In this document: piece by piece, positions 48,771-61,729 of the stretch
Layout of the letters: each line of letters starts with the position of its first letter
How positions within the stretch are numbered: the first letter of the stretch is position 1
DNA from: Cinclus cinclus
Lineage: Eukaryota > Chordata > Aves > Passeriformes > Cinclidae
Direction: 5' to 3'
NCBI RefSeq assembly: GCF_963662255.1
Contig: NC_085067.1
Location: 9,378,148-9,442,147 of the forward strand
DNA: 64,000 nucleotides
Translations under genes and position numbers: made by a program
Notes under the pieces: generated by a model
The model's input: only the letters and a program-made list of their open reading frames with translations
Told to the model about the DNA's origin: nothing
Databases searched by the model: none

Positions 48771-51700
48771 GGGGACACTCACTCTCTATCCCTGCATATG
48801 TTCCTTTTGTACACATGGTGACTTCAGGAAATCTGGTTAAACCAACTGAGGGGCCTCCTAGTGTCTGTCAGTGTTTGGAGAAGGCACAGCAGACTTCCAT
48901 CCCTGAAAATTTAAAAGCTTTGCTATTTTTCTTTACCATAGCAAGATGGTGATTGTAAATAATCAGATCCTCTGATATTTTTAAAGGTTGTCTAAACGTA
49001 CAAGCTTTGAGGGAGCTGTAAAGGTAGGTGAAGAGTTGAACAGTTGAATGCATCCCACAATAAAGATACATGAATTGTGAAATTTAGAAAGCTCAACTAT
49101 ATCTTTAACCATGCCTAGTGTGATGACACTATCAGTGATTTCTGTCCTGAAATACAAAGCTGAATATTTAACATTAAAACCCAGAGTGGCCTGGTCTGGC
49201 TCTTTCTGTGAATCCAGACTTCTTGTTTGACATCCAGGGGTTTGGGTATTTGAGGTGCAAATTCACACATGGCCTGGAGCGTGGCAGTTGTGCTCCTGGA
49301 CTAAGTTTGTGTTTGCTCCTCTTCCTACTGCTCCTCAAGACAAAATCTTCTATGTGGAAATTAAATTACATGGAAGTGCTTGTTTTCAGACCAGAGGGGG
49401 CTCTGTGTGTGTGTGTATGGATGGCTTGTGAGGGATTGCAGGGGGTGCAGCCATCAGTCCCTGTGCTGCCTCATCAGGGCAGAGCTTCCAGAAACTGCCT
49501 CAAATGACAAAGGGATTGGAATCAAATCACAGAGGTACTTGGAATCAAATCAGAGTGGATAAAAGAATTGGCTGTTTTCTGAACAACCTGCATCCTTTCT
49601 GGAACTGCAGTAAGGCTGATTGTGAGATCATCCCATGCCTATCCCAGGAGAAAGTCAGGATTAGTTAACTGGCAATCTCTACTGGCAGTCTTCGAAATCA
49701 GTTAAACCATTAAAGGAAAAGCAAAATCTATTATTTTTTTTCTTTTTTTGTCCAGAGCTTCACAAGATTTTTCTCAAATATGCTGTGATTCTTCTGTGAA
49801 AAACATTTACTTTGAAAAAGCAACAAATTTTGGCAAATACAAACTTAACCAAAATGTTTTTATGTTTTTTATGGACAGTCTGCACAATGAGTGCTGTTTG
49901 TTTAACTGTGGGCTTTGGCCCTTGGGCAGGCACTGGCCACGCAAATTAACAAACCTCAGTGGCCAGTGCACACTTTGTTTGCTCCACAAAGTCCATGTCA
50001 GCCAGAAGCTGCTGTCAGAGCCTGACCTGTGCTGTCTGACTGGACCAGACCTGAGTGTTTTCAGCCCTCCTTTTGTTACCCATGACAGCCTGTGCTGATG
50101 TGCAAGCACCCAGCCTGGGCTCTCTGTCCATGGCAGCATGGGCTACAGAAATGGTCTCCAGCCATGTTTTCCCTCTCCCTTCTCTGTTCACGTTTCTGCT
50201 GTGAAATATATCAAGTGTTTTCATGGAGAGAAGCATGATGAGGGAACCACTGAGTTCTTCTGGCAGAACAGAGCAGCTCTGGAGCCCCCGTGAGCCCAGT
50301 CGTGCTGATCCGTCCTGGGAGATGGCATCTGTGGAGTTCCTCTCCAGCTGGGACCAACACCTTCACACTCTGTTCCACCTCTGTCCCCCCCAAAACACCT
50401 CGTGGAAAGCTGCTGGGGTAGAGAAGGCTGTTTAGCAGTGAACCAAAACACACAGATTTTGAAGCCCAACTCCCCGTGACAGCACCTGTGCAGTGGTTCT
50501 GTGTAGTTTGAATTCTGTCAGGTACTTTCTGTTCTGAGCTGATCGTTTGTAACAGGATTTTGAAGTGGCTATTACTGGTAGTTTCTGAATTAACCTTTCT
50601 ATATTAGCAGCCTTTTCTTTCTCTGGTCTTTTCAACATAAGTGTCAAATCCTGTTGTACACAGCTGCTGGCCAAGTTTGGCTGGTTTGGGACTTGGGACA
50701 GGCACACACATGTTTAGATGCTTTTCCCAAATATCATCCAAGTCTCTCAGGCCTGGCAGATGGTTTGACAGGACTAATTACACTTCCTGGTTCTGTCACT
50801 GATTAGCAGTATCCATAAGTCTTTAACATGGGCAGGCTTTGTGAGCCAACTGGACCAAGCTCATTTCATTTTACGACATTTGAGCAAGAGGCTCCAAAGG
50901 AGGAACCATCAGAATTGCTTTTATTGGTGTAATTTTAAAAGCCTGAACCTTGCAATCAAAGCCTCTCCAGCTCACTGTGAGGCCAGGTTGTTCAGGGAGA
51001 GATTTTACAGTTACTGTCCATGAGGTATCACTCCCTAGGGCATGGACCCTGCCTTTGGTGTGGCCAATGTTTGGAGATGCCTCAAGAGCGTTTCCATGTG
51101 TCAGTGCGTGTTAGCTCTTGGTGAGTTGTCTGAAAATCCCTGCTTACATGAACAAGGACACACTTGTTTGAAGTAGGACATACCTGTGTGTATACTCCAG
51201 CTGTGAAGTATTGGGAAGGAGAAACCCACCCAGACTGTGTAAAGCTTCCTGCTGCACAGGTAGGGAAATGCATCTGCAGTGGTCAGGAGTAGTGGGACCA
51301 GACAGGCTATTCCCATGTCTATCCCTGATGTGGTTCCCTGGTGTACATGCTCAGCACTGCACTGCTACAGCAGATTTTTAGTTTTTATATATAGATGGGT
51401 AAGCAAATGAATGAAACTGCAAGCATCTTTTGAATGTTTGAGTATCAAACCCCAGAAACATTAAAAACCTCTGATATTATTGCTTTCTTGGTTTATGACA
51501 GTCCCACTGTATAAATCATGTCAGGAAGAATAGCTGCAGGGGTAAAGGACTTTATTGTCCATACTTCATGGCTATTCTTTTATGAAATTTACTCCCTTTC
51601 TCCACATTAAAAAATAACCATAACTGTTTATTAGTTTAGATTCATTGTATAATACAACTTAATGTAGCCAGCAGTTACTGAAAGTTCAGAAGAATCTATT

Positions 51701-52537
51701 TAACAGGAAATTTGGCACAGCAAAAAACCTGCTGCCTGGGAGATGAATCGCAATAATTGTTCTGTTGTAGTATGATACACAGAGTGCAGTTCTGAAGCAG
51801 TGAAGCTCTTCCCAAGTAAAATTTGTATGAGAGGAAAAAGTAATTTTACACTTAGAATATGCCCTGTGTAGCCATGGAGCAGTTAAAAAAAACCCTAAAT
51901 TCTGCTGCTCTTTGAAAGCATTATTTGTGGTGGAACAGGAGGGCTGCACGCATTTAGTCTAAAACTATTAATTATGCTGTTTAATGTGACCTGCAGAGAG
52001 CTGGCTCACCAGATGGGATGGAGCTCATCCTTTTCCATTTGTTGTGTGTGCTGAGGGTTGGGAAGTGCTTTGCCTCTCCGAGGTACCACGGCACAGGCCG
52101 CCAGCACAGCGGCAATGCCGCATGAATGAGCAGGAAACTCATCTGCATTCACCTGCTGCTGCTTGCAGAGGCACCACCACAAACTTGAGACTTCCCCTCC
52201 TCAGAAGAGGCTCTGTCCTGGTTCCTCAGCCTGCTAATTCCTGTCTGTGGTGAGAAAACTACAGGGGGTACGGGGTGATGGTGTTGATCATTTTGGGAAG
52301 GGCTCAGCCATGTGAGCTCCTGTGACAGGCAGAAGCAGCCTCCTGAGGGTCAGCCTGGGCTGTGGGATCACCAGCACTCAGGAGAGCCTCCTGCTGTACT
52401 ACAGATAAATAGATAAGGAGATTTCCATCTTTTTCTCTTTTCTTGGCTTGTGCCAGGAGCTCATGAATCAATCGTCAACAAGCCAACTTCTCAGCCAATT
52501 GCTGTAATGATGGATGCGATTAACAGGCTGGGATGGG
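48771..52537. other. Unique non-coding sequence, no gene seen
   Basis: Open frames reach 116 codons (49748-50098) and overlap opposing frames. A short GT run lies at about 49404-49415. A T-rich tract ending in CAG at 49753-49755 resembles an acceptor, but the frames close within 15 codons. Nothing else was recognised. Confidence 0.5.
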
Positions 52538-52614
52538 ATTCTTTCCCTTCTTCCTCTTCTCCCTTTTCTTTTCCTCTGCCTTTTTATCCCCGTTTTTATT
52601 TATTTATTTATTTA
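52538..52614. repeat. Pyrimidine-rich tract followed by (TTTA)n
   Basis: C/T-rich sequence to about 52592 runs into about five TTTA units (52593-52614). Confidence 0.85.
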
Positions 52615-52739
52615 ATACAGGAGCTGGAGGCAGTTCTTGTCACAGCAAGCGAGGCGGGGGTGCTGGTGTCACATCCCACCCCATCCCTGCATGGCACGTG
52701 AGTGTCTCTCCCTGCCCTGCCATGTGCCGGGTGGGAGGA

Positions 52740-52935
52740 AGTTTTTCCTCGCCGAGCACACGGCTCTGCCTGAGGGATTGGGAACATATTGCTCGGCAGG
52801 TGGGGCCCGCTCAGACGCGTTCAGTGTTATTTCAGCACTGACAGCAAAAATACATCACACGGGCCCGCGGTGCCAGCGCGCGCCGCAGGAACCCGCGCGG
52901 GGGGCTGCAGCCTGCGAGCGCGGTGCTCGGCCATA
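52740..52935. promoter_or_regulatory. CpG-rich patch (small CpG island candidate)
   Basis: About twenty CpGs in under 200 bases, including GCGCGCGCC-like runs at 52876-52884 and CGCGCGG near 52893-52902. The rest of the window is CpG-poor. An AT-rich stretch, CCATAATAGATTATTTTGACCC, follows directly at 52930. It may be an unmethylated regulatory or promoter patch. No transcript can be inferred from sequence alone; open frames of 80-100 codons across it are GC-driven. Confidence 0.42.
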
Positions 52936-55675
52936 ATAGATTATTTTGACCCAGTAACTGGTCCCTGGGAAATCAGGGAAGTGTCTTGCTGCCCAGAGAG
53001 ACTGCGCTTTCTCTGTGAGGTTCTCCATGGAAGCTGCCCTGATTGATGCTTTGCCTTCCAACCCGATGGGTTTTTTACCTTTTACAAGGCAAATCACAAA
53101 AAACCCACGAACACCTCAGATTTTTGAGGCTCCTCTGCAAACGCAAGCTTGTGGCATTTTAGTTATTTTATCTACTTGTTAGTTGGAAGTTTCTGTGGTC
53201 TGTCTGCTAGCTGTAAGGTGTGTATAGCCTTCTGCAGGAAGTACTGGGGTCCAGATGTGCTAAATCTAGTACCAGAAAGGACAGTTCCATAATTACCATG
53301 TTCAAAAGGTTTTCTCTTGGTCAGCAGTGTGCTTATGGTGCTATCAGTTTGGTTTCAGCAGAGGTATGGACAGATTATCTTTCCCTGCTAATTACAATCA
53401 TTGTGGCTTCAGATTTGCTTTGTTTTATTTTTAAAAGCTCAGCTAAGCAGCAGTTTCATGAGAGCCTGATCACAGTCCATAGTGGGACGTGCACTTTGTT
53501 ATCCAAGTTCATACATAAGCCAATAAATGAAAGTGGAGTAAGGAAGAAAGATGAACAGGGGTAAGACATGCCATGTTTTACAAAACATCATGCAAACAGT
53601 CTGTTTTTCCTTTGGAAATCTCCATATTTAAAAAGGTTACAAAGCTTAAGAATCTGCTCAGGGTCTGGTAGATGTTCCACATCCTCCATTCTGATTGTAA
53701 TTAATTGGGTGTGTAAATGAGAGCTAATATCCTACATTACAATGAAGAGAAACTGGGGGAAAATAAAAAAGAAGCATCTGAAGCTCACTAGGATATACAG
53801 CCACTCAGACTTTTCCAGATAGCACAGCTGAACAGGAGTGACTTAAGTCTGGGCAAAACAGCAGCAGTCAGGGTAGGGCTGGAGAAGTCCAGATGTGCAA
53901 AGGTCTTAGAAGAGATAGGAACTGTGAACGGTGGGTTTTTCTATCCGAGGATCCATTTCTTCATTTCAGAGATTAAAATCTGACCCCGATGGGTTTTTTC
54001 CTTCTGAAACCTGTCATTTTGGTGAATACTGGAACAATACATGGAACTTGTGTTCCCTGTATTCATCAGTAGGTTTAAAGATTAATTCTCAGCAGAGACT
54101 TTCTAGGACTTCCTCAGTACATTGATTTCTTTATCTGCAGATGTATTGCAGGTAACAGCTCACAGCAGAAGTGAGTTTGGGCAATGCTTTTATGTACAGC
54201 ACACAATGCAAACCTCAGTGACTGTTGGATGGTTCATTTTGTAATGTTGTAGGTGATCCAGACAGGCAGTGAGATAGAGGACCTGAGAAAAGTCAAGTGC
54301 TCAATGAGACTGGAAAGTTTTATCTTTTAATTTGTCCAGAGGCATTATTCCACGATGGGATTTACATGGGTAAATCCCTCCTGAGGAAAGATTGAGAAAT
54401 GTCTCTGCTTTCTGTTGTGGTGATTTGAATTAGCAACCAAGCTTGAATTAAATAATGGGAAAAGCTCCAGATGCCTCAGCTACATGTGGAGAACTTCCTG
54501 TGGTCGCTTCAGGAGCCTGCTTGATTTCATTGACGTAAGTAAGCCGAGTAGATGAAGCCTTGGTAACTCCCTGAGATGGATGAGACAAGTCAGGGCACAG
54601 GCAGATAGAATTTTTTGTCATCCTAGAGCCTAATTTTAAGCTTGTGGTTACCTCAGGAGACTGATATTTCCTGAAGTCTGTACCACAGCTCGTTCATGTT
54701 GCAGGAGCGATTGATTTTGTGAGCAATGGCCTTTGGAGCCAGCAGCCACACTGCACCAGGGTCGGGGCTGGCTCTGCTCCCTTCCCGCCTGAGCACAGCC
54801 AGGGCACACTCCGTGATTTGTTCTGCTCTTGGCACGTTCTGCAGGTGTTAGCCCTGGGAAGAAACACAGAAAGTCGGGCTGAGGTCGCGCTGTGAGAAGG
54901 GGGCAGCTCCCCCTGCCCAGGCTCTGAGTGGGAGCTGTGGTAACAAACAGCCCTGCACTGTGCTGAGGCTCTGCAGACAGGAGCTGGCAGGGCTCAGCAG
55001 AAGCCTGATTAAGCTGACCTATAAATTCAGCTGGTTTCCTGTTGCCTGTGTCCCGTTGGCAGCGCTGAGGAAATGTTACAGGCACACCTGGTTCATTCCG
55101 CAGAGCCGCAGGTGTCTCCCCCCCTGTGCTCCCATCCCCTTTGGCAGCACTCGGTGCTGAGCAGTTTATTAGTTTGCTTTTCACCTGTAAAAAACTCCTG
55201 GATAATGCCAGCCTGGCATTTCAGGGCCTCACCAGAACCAGACTGTGCTGGTGCAAGTGCTCTGAAATGCTGTCAGCCCTGTCTGCAGCTGCAGCAGGGA
55301 CTGCCGGGGGTTGTGTCTGTGCTGTGCAGATTCACAGGCGCTGTGAGGAGCTGTCATTTTGCTTGCAGAATGGTACTAATTTAAAAATAGGAAGTCTGCT
55401 AAAGTATTAATGATACCAGATGTGGCTGTTACATTTTTTTCTTTACATGTCATGTACAATAGCGATGGATGTTATTTTCCCAACTGGAGCGCTGAGATGG
55501 GAAGAGAATTGTGAAAGAATCAAGATTTTTTCCTTTGCTGTATTGTCCTAAGCTGGATTTCTTTGGGCAGAGAGGGTGAGTTTTTTTGTTTTGAAAGGGC
55601 ATCACAGTTCTGTACAACCACATTGCACCTCATGTTCCTCACATTGCTAAAACAACTGTGCCACAAGCATGGAGA
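52936..55675. other. Unique non-coding sequence, longest chance frame
   Basis: The longest open frame in the window (178 codons, 55184-54648, minus) lies here in moderately GC-rich DNA; its predicted peptide has no domain, signal or repeat that I recognise, and overlapping frames exist on the other strand. I do not call it a gene. The 114-codon frame at 53220-53564 is hydrophobic in its middle but likewise unrecognised. Confidence 0.5.
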
Positions 55676-56016
55676 GCCATAGGATAACAGAACAGTTTCT
55701 GTTGGAAGAGACCTGCAAGATCATTCTTTTTCACCCCTGCCATGAGCAGGGACACTTCCCACTGTTCCAGGCTGCTCCAAGCCCCATTCAGCCCGGCCTT
55801 GGACACTCCCAGGGATGGGGCAGCCACAGCTGCTCTGGGCACCCTGTGCCAGGGCTTCCCCACCCTCCCAGGGAAGAATTTCTTCCTAACTCTGACCTAA
55901 ACCCACTCTCCGGCAGTGGGAAGCCATTTCCCCATGTCCTGTTATTTTGCAAAAAGTCTCTCCGTCTTTCCTGTAGGCTTCTTCAGGAACTGAAAGGCTT
56001 CTCCAGGCTGAAACCT
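55676..56016 (-). mobile_element. CR1 non-LTR retrotransposon, 3' part with internal deletion
   Basis: The plus strand reads as the reverse complement of CR1: GTTGGAAGAGACCTGCAAGATCAT, the GAGCAGGGACACTTCCCACTG block, CTCTGGGCACCCTGTGCCAGGG, AAGAATTTCTTCCTAA, AAAAAGTCTCTCC, and CTTCTCCAGGCTGAA. The minus-strand frame shares the peptide PWHRVPRAAVAAP with the copy at 38541-39046, confirming the two are the same repeat. Near 55998 the sequence jumps from a CTGAAAGG block directly to CTTCTCCAGGCTGAA, skipping consensus between them, so there is an internal deletion. No coding capacity. Confidence 0.95.
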
Positions 56017-58026
56017 GAATTCTAGCCGTGTCCTGTCATACACCCAGCCTCCCTTCCCCTGCCCATGCACACATCACATTCTTGTGGCTCCCTTGTGCTT
56101 CCCTCCTCTGGCTCAGCACTCTCCATAGCCTTGGTTTGCTGTTGGCCCCTTGGCCAGATGACTCCTGGGCTGAGCTTTAGCTCCCTTTCCCATACGAGTT
56201 ACTGATTTGCACTGAATTTCTCATAACTAGATCTTTTTAGGTCTCTATCAAATGTAACTGAAAAGCAGCAAGGGGTTTGGAAATTACTGGAGCTGGGTGA
56301 GCTGAGAGCTTGTTTGCATAAAACTTGTTTTTACACAAAAGCAGGCAAAAAATGGAAATAGAATTACTCACCTACATACTGTGATTTGTGCCACACAGAT
56401 AGAGAATAACAAAGGCACCATCTTGCACTTTATCCCTGAAGGACTGGTGAAAAAAATCACCTTTTCAGGTTAATAGTATTTCACAGAGGCTTTGTAGGCT
56501 GCCTGAGTGACTACACAAGGCACAAGACCATGGCTAATCAAGCTTTTTGTCCACTTATGCTCCTGTGTGGCACCTACCAGTTGTCAGTGTGGTGTAATAC
56601 TATTTATACAAGAAAATCAGATAAAGTAGTATTGACAGGGAAAAGCTAGTGGTATCCATAGCTTTCACATCCAAACAAAGATTGGAAAACCCCCCTGCAG
56701 AATATGTCTGCTGCAGGTATGACTCTGTCCCTGATTTTCTCCAAGTAAGATCACAAAACAGTTCTGAGGTACTAACAGTGTGTTCAATTTTATCTGCCTA
56801 AGGAATAACCTGTGCTGCACATGGGGGCAATTTATAACTCCAATGGCAAACATCAGGAATGATCTTGGAGCCCTTGTTCCTGGAGAGCAGGGGTAGCAGA
56901 AGTTGTCCCATTTTCTCAGCAGATGGACTCTCTTAAGCTTTTATCGATAGGACTGGGGACTGTGATGGAGTAAAAGAGACCGGATTTGTTCTCCAGACCC
57001 TCACACAAGGAGAACATGAACTCCTCAGGCTCCCAGAGCCCAGGCTAGAAGCAGAGTTAAGCCAACAGAGTTAGCAGGGGGGAAATGGGGTTTGGAGAGG
57101 TCAATGGGGTTTGAGCCTGTCCATGGGCAAGGAGGGAGAACCCAGCGTGGGTGCAGGCACTCACACATCACTGCAGCATGTGGGGCTGGGTCATCCCAAA
57201 ACACTCTTAGGCTTAACTGAGATTTCTTGGAGGCCTGCTCTTGCACATATAAAGGCTCATTACCAGGAAATCAGAGTTTACAGTGTTTATCTAGTGAGTT
57301 ATGAAAATACCAGATAATAAGACTAATGACTCAACACGGCATTTTCCAAATTGTGAAGTAATCTTTGGGTTTTCCAAGATGATGATTATTATTATATTAG
57401 TTGCACTTTTTAGTCTGTCAGAAAAGAAATAAATACAAGGCCTGTATTTTTCCATTAACATTCAGAGAACATCTGTTGCGTATTGTAAATAACATACTTA
57501 TAAAGCAAACTGATAATAACTACTCAGACTATTTTCCTGTTCTGGCTATAGCGTTCTGCACCATACAATATGTTACATACTACAGTCTTTATCTGGCCCA
57601 GAATAAAATGGAATTAATCTAAAAGTACCAGTCAGTTACATGTAAAACAACCCAAATAGTTTGCAAAAGCTCTAACGCTAAAAACACATATTCAGACTGT
57701 GTTAATGAGGAACAGTGATACCAGACCAGCATGCAGAGATATAAACTGGTACAGCTCTGCATTTGGAAGAGTAAACAACTCTGAGATTTTGGAATCCTTG
57801 AAGTGTTTAAGTAGGGAGGGACAAAACAGTTTTTAAAATCACATTTCCCCTGGATCTCTCTCAAAACACATACCAGCCCTACAATAATTTATTTCAGAAT
57901 GTCAATCAGACTAATAGGAAAATAGCCCCATATGGTTCTTCTTTTAAATTTCACCTCTAAAATGCTTCACTTTCTTATCCTGAAATTTCTATTTCACTTT
58001 TATGAGATTGAAGGTTTAGTTCAGAA

Positions 58027-58059
58027 TTTTTTTTATTATTATTATTATTATTATTTTTT
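58027..58059. repeat. (TTA)n microsatellite in T-rich run
   Basis: About seven TTA units flanked by T runs. It also yields a poly-Asn open frame on the minus strand, which is an artefact. Confidence 0.9.
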
Positions 58060-58210
58060 CTTCCTGGGAGGCTGTAGTCTGCAATAACTTGGAAGTCCTC
58101 TGAAGCTGAACTTGTGCTAAAGTGACCTTCTTTAATTGCTAGAATAAAGATGTTCTCATTGCAGTACTGCAAGTAGCAATGTGAATGCAGAACAACTTCA
58201 CAATTTTCAC

Positions 58211-58239
58211 AATTATGTCAATCTAAAATTGTCATAATT
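58211..58239. other. Imperfect inverted repeat, 12-bp arms
   Basis: AATTATGTCAAT (58211-58222) and ATTGTCATAATT (58228-58239) pair with one mismatch across a 5-base spacer. AT-rich, so chance is a real possibility. Confidence 0.5.
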
Positions 58240-60974
58240 ATCACAGGAATAAGGCCCATGCTATTGAAGTTTCCAGCAAGGCAGAGCATGGACTCGATGC
58301 ACATTGGAACACGCTGTTCCCTGGGAGCCAGGAATCAATAGCCTTTCGACTGATCAGTAGGTGCATCCTGTGAGTGGAAGCTGTTCTCACAGTCCTCTCC
58401 TCTCCTCTGAAGTCACTGAGACACTCAGAGCTGTGTCTGCACACACACAGCAGTGCAGCCAACCTCTCTCCTTCCCAGTGAAGAGGAAGAATGGAGATAA
58501 AAGGATAACTTTACCTTTTCTAATTGCATAAAAAAGTCACTTGAGTTTCTTGGTGGGCCCCTCTTCTTTGCTTATTTAATTTGCTTTAGTTCTGCTGCAC
58601 CCCTCCTATATGCAGTGATATCTCTTTTTTGGTGTTGCACTCCCCTGTTGGTATTTGCTGGTATGGAAAGGCCTGAATTTTGCTTTATTCCACCTTGACA
58701 TATCCTTAGTCAAGAAAAGCAGGAGGGAGGAGAGTGGCAGTTGGCTGGAAAGGCTTTGTCTGGGAAGCAGCAGTGTCAGGAATGCCATCTGTTCCAGCTA
58801 TCCAAGGTATTATCTGAATCAGAACCCCAGCAGTCACAATGCCTCCACACCCACACCTCTCTCGCAGAGCTGGAGGGAGGGAGGAAGTGCAGGCACCAAA
58901 CACTTCCACAAGTCAGGTATCAATGTTCCTAAATAACGTGCTGAACATTATCTTATATACCTAGTATATACCTGGAGGTCCCACTTATCCTAACCTCAGG
59001 AGTTCCAGATTCCAGTAACCTTAGTTAGTTGTTGCTTGATGGATCATGGCTGAATTTCCAACTATTCTAAATTCTTTGTACCATCATAGTCCATGTCACC
59101 AGCACCTACCTTGGCATGACAAAATAAAACAATAATTAGTGTAAGCATTCAATTCTCTCTTCCCTCCTTCATGTACAGTGATTTCAGGTGAGTAAAAGAT
59201 AGATCAGACTCTGAAAATGTCTTTCTGGGTACTTCCATCATCTTATTTAAACTAAAACCTAGAAAAGCCCTAGCTCTCTGTACACAGATAAATCATTCCT
59301 CCAAATCTATATCTACACAGTGCTTGCTGCAGTCTTTCATTTGTTTAATAATTTAGATTTTGTATCTTCCTCCTATAAATGTGCCCAGTCCCGGCCATCC
59401 TTTCATTTTCTTTTTAATCTTGTTACAGTCGGTAAAATTACAAGAGTCTTGGGTTTGTCCTCTTGCTTTTTTACAATGAAGAGTTTGCATTACCATGTGG
59501 ACAGTCAGGAGTTGTGGGGTCAGTATGTTTGCAAGCCCAGGGGTGGTTTCTGAGTTTTTTTTTCAAATTGTGCATACCTTAAATTTATTTTGAAGATAAA
59601 GTAAAGGCACCTAGTAGTTTAAAGGCACCCCTTGGTGGTTTGCTGTTCTTTCTTATGATATAGAGCTCTCTTGAAGGATGTGTGTGGGACTTCAGGATTG
59701 GAGAAATCACAGATTGAAAACTGGGTGCTGGGAGAAGGAACAGTCATATTCCTTGGGTGAGCAAACAACAGCCCATATCTGCAGAGATACTTCAGTGGAA
59801 TCAGCTGCCTGGAGTTTGGGGGAAAGCACCTGTGCATGGGTTCCAGGAGTTGCTGAAATCTGTGGGGGTGTGTGTGTTGCAGTATAAATTCATCGGGGCC
59901 ATAGAGATTCATGTTTGTTAAAAGCACATGTGAAAATCTAAAGCACTCTCTTAATGAGATCTCAATTTGGCCACATTTTTATGAAATAATTTTTACTTGT
60001 GTGTAGAGTCACTCGATCCCTTTCTTCTCTGTGCTGTCACTGGAAGCAGGGATCCATGGTGCTGGAAGGAGTTAATGTGCTTCTGTGCTGGGCTGCTGAG
60101 AGTAGATCTCTATGGGTTTGCTTCAGGCTCTTTTGCCCACCTGCCTAAAAGTGCAGTGATGAATGAGTGGGGTTAATACCTAGTTTTTAAAAATCTGTAT
60201 TTTTTTCCAGTAAGCAGAAATTACAAACTTGTTCAGCCAACATGAATACATTTTAATTTTAAAAAATATTTTGAAAGTGGCATTGTATGCCATAAAAATA
60301 TACATCATGTGCCAAGACAAGCAATTGATGCTCTCCTATAAAATAAACACCTCCTCCCTGCCCTTCCTTTGGCTGTCGATCAGATTTCAGAATCATGAAA
60401 TTTTACAGTATTACTGGTTAGAAGGGCTCCCCACTGGGAGCAGATGCCATCTCTGTCTTCATAGACTCAGAGAAAGTCCTGACATGTTTCATGGCGTTCA
60501 TACGTGGAAGTCTGTGAAATGGAAAGGAAAACAGCTTTTTCTGTCAACCTGTCACTGATATAAGCTCTTACATTTCATCAGAATGACTAAACTTTAAAGC
60601 TGTTTCTTCAGTGCTGAGTATATTTGAGAACTCCCAAGTGTGATCAGATTTATAGAGTCCCAGTGTATGATAGAAGACCAAAGCATTTTGTGGCATGATA
60701 TTAAAAATTCATTCAGATACTCGATAAAGCGTGGATGACAAAAGTCTGAAATGGAATAAGGTAGAGTGAATTTCTCCATGGTTTATTGACCTTGATTCCT
60801 CTACACAAAATAAATAGACAGAATGGACTAAAATCTCTTCTTTATGAAGGCAAAATCCTGGAAGTCAAAGACCAGCTCATAAAAATGCTCTCTGTGGCAC
60901 ATACCTTGGCAGTGCTGGAAGTTGAAGGTGATGGAAATTTATTGCTGGTGCTGCAGTGTGTGTCTGTATTTCAG

Positions 60975-61004
60975 GGAAGGAGAAAGCAGGGGCTGCTTTA
61001 TGAG
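60975..61004 (+). other. Weak candidate microexon (30 bases)
   Basis: TGTCTGTATTTCAG precedes and GTTAGT follows a 30-base segment, so both splice signals are present and the length preserves reading frame. It lies within an open frame of 102 codons. Splice-like pairs this close are common by chance; the flanking pyrimidine tract is only moderate. Confidence 0.12.
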
Positions 61005-61729
61005 GTTAGTGATGTTATTCTGCGGAGAACAGAGAGAGAAAACACACTTACCCTCGCCACTCTGTGTTCTTTCCCTGAAGGTATCATAAGGTAAAACACT
61101 TCCCTTTGCATATCCATTTTTCATTTGTTTGAAAAAGGAAGAGAAAAGGCAAATCTCACTGAACGAGGAGTTTGACATCTCTCCCTGCTGGAAAAGGCTG
61201 GGGCTCCATACTGTTCTGAGAGGTTTTCTTGCCTTGCTGCAGTCGGAGAGCAGAATGCCTCATTGGTTTCAGATATTAAACTTTTGTGCAGAAAGCCCAG
61301 TTGGAGCTGGTGTGACAAATGGATTTTACCTGCTGCTGAAAAACACAGCCCCCACCTCTCCAGCCCTCCCGTCCTGCCTAACCTGGCCCCCAAGAGCACT
61401 GGAACAGAAAGCTGCCCTTAGGCACCATCTGTTTCTGCCAGCTCCCACTTTGGGCCCTGCCTTTACATCTGTTAAGTGGAGGCAGCTTACTTGATGAGTT
61501 GTTTTGAAGAAATATCTGGTCTCCCCACCATGTTCATTAACCATTGCAGATCTGTTAAAGACAGGCTCTGTGATGCAATTTAGCCATAGTTAACTGAATT
61601 CATGGAAGTCACAGTCATGGATTATTTTTGCATCCCGCAGGGATAGAGAGCAGAAGTGTTTTAGCAACACTGTTTTCTCTTCCCTTTGAAAATAAAATTC
61701 TTTCCTGTTTGCCTTGAGAAACTCCATTT

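Larger units (their letters stand above)
56017..61729. other. Unique non-coding sequence, no gene seen
   Basis: Open frames reach 121 codons (61129-61494) without recognisable domains. A 30-base exon-like segment at 60975-61004 is listed as a weak candidate. An imperfect inverted repeat lies at 58211-58239. Nothing was recognised as RNA gene or mobile element. Confidence 0.5.

Noticed and set aside
49741..49755. T-rich tract ending in CAG as a splice acceptor
   Set aside because: Two of the downstream frames checked close within about 15 codons and no donor was seen.
53220..53564. 114-codon frame with a hydrophobic stretch as a small membrane protein
   Set aside because: No recognisable family, no promoter or splice signals; hydrophobic runs are common in T-rich chance frames.
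54648..55184. Longest open frame, 178 codons, minus strand
   Set aside because: No domain, no signal, no splice or promoter context, in moderately GC-rich DNA where chance frames lengthen; opposite-strand frames overlap it.
55639..56025. Frames of 74 and 118 codons
   Set aside because: They lie in the minus-strand CR1 fragment.
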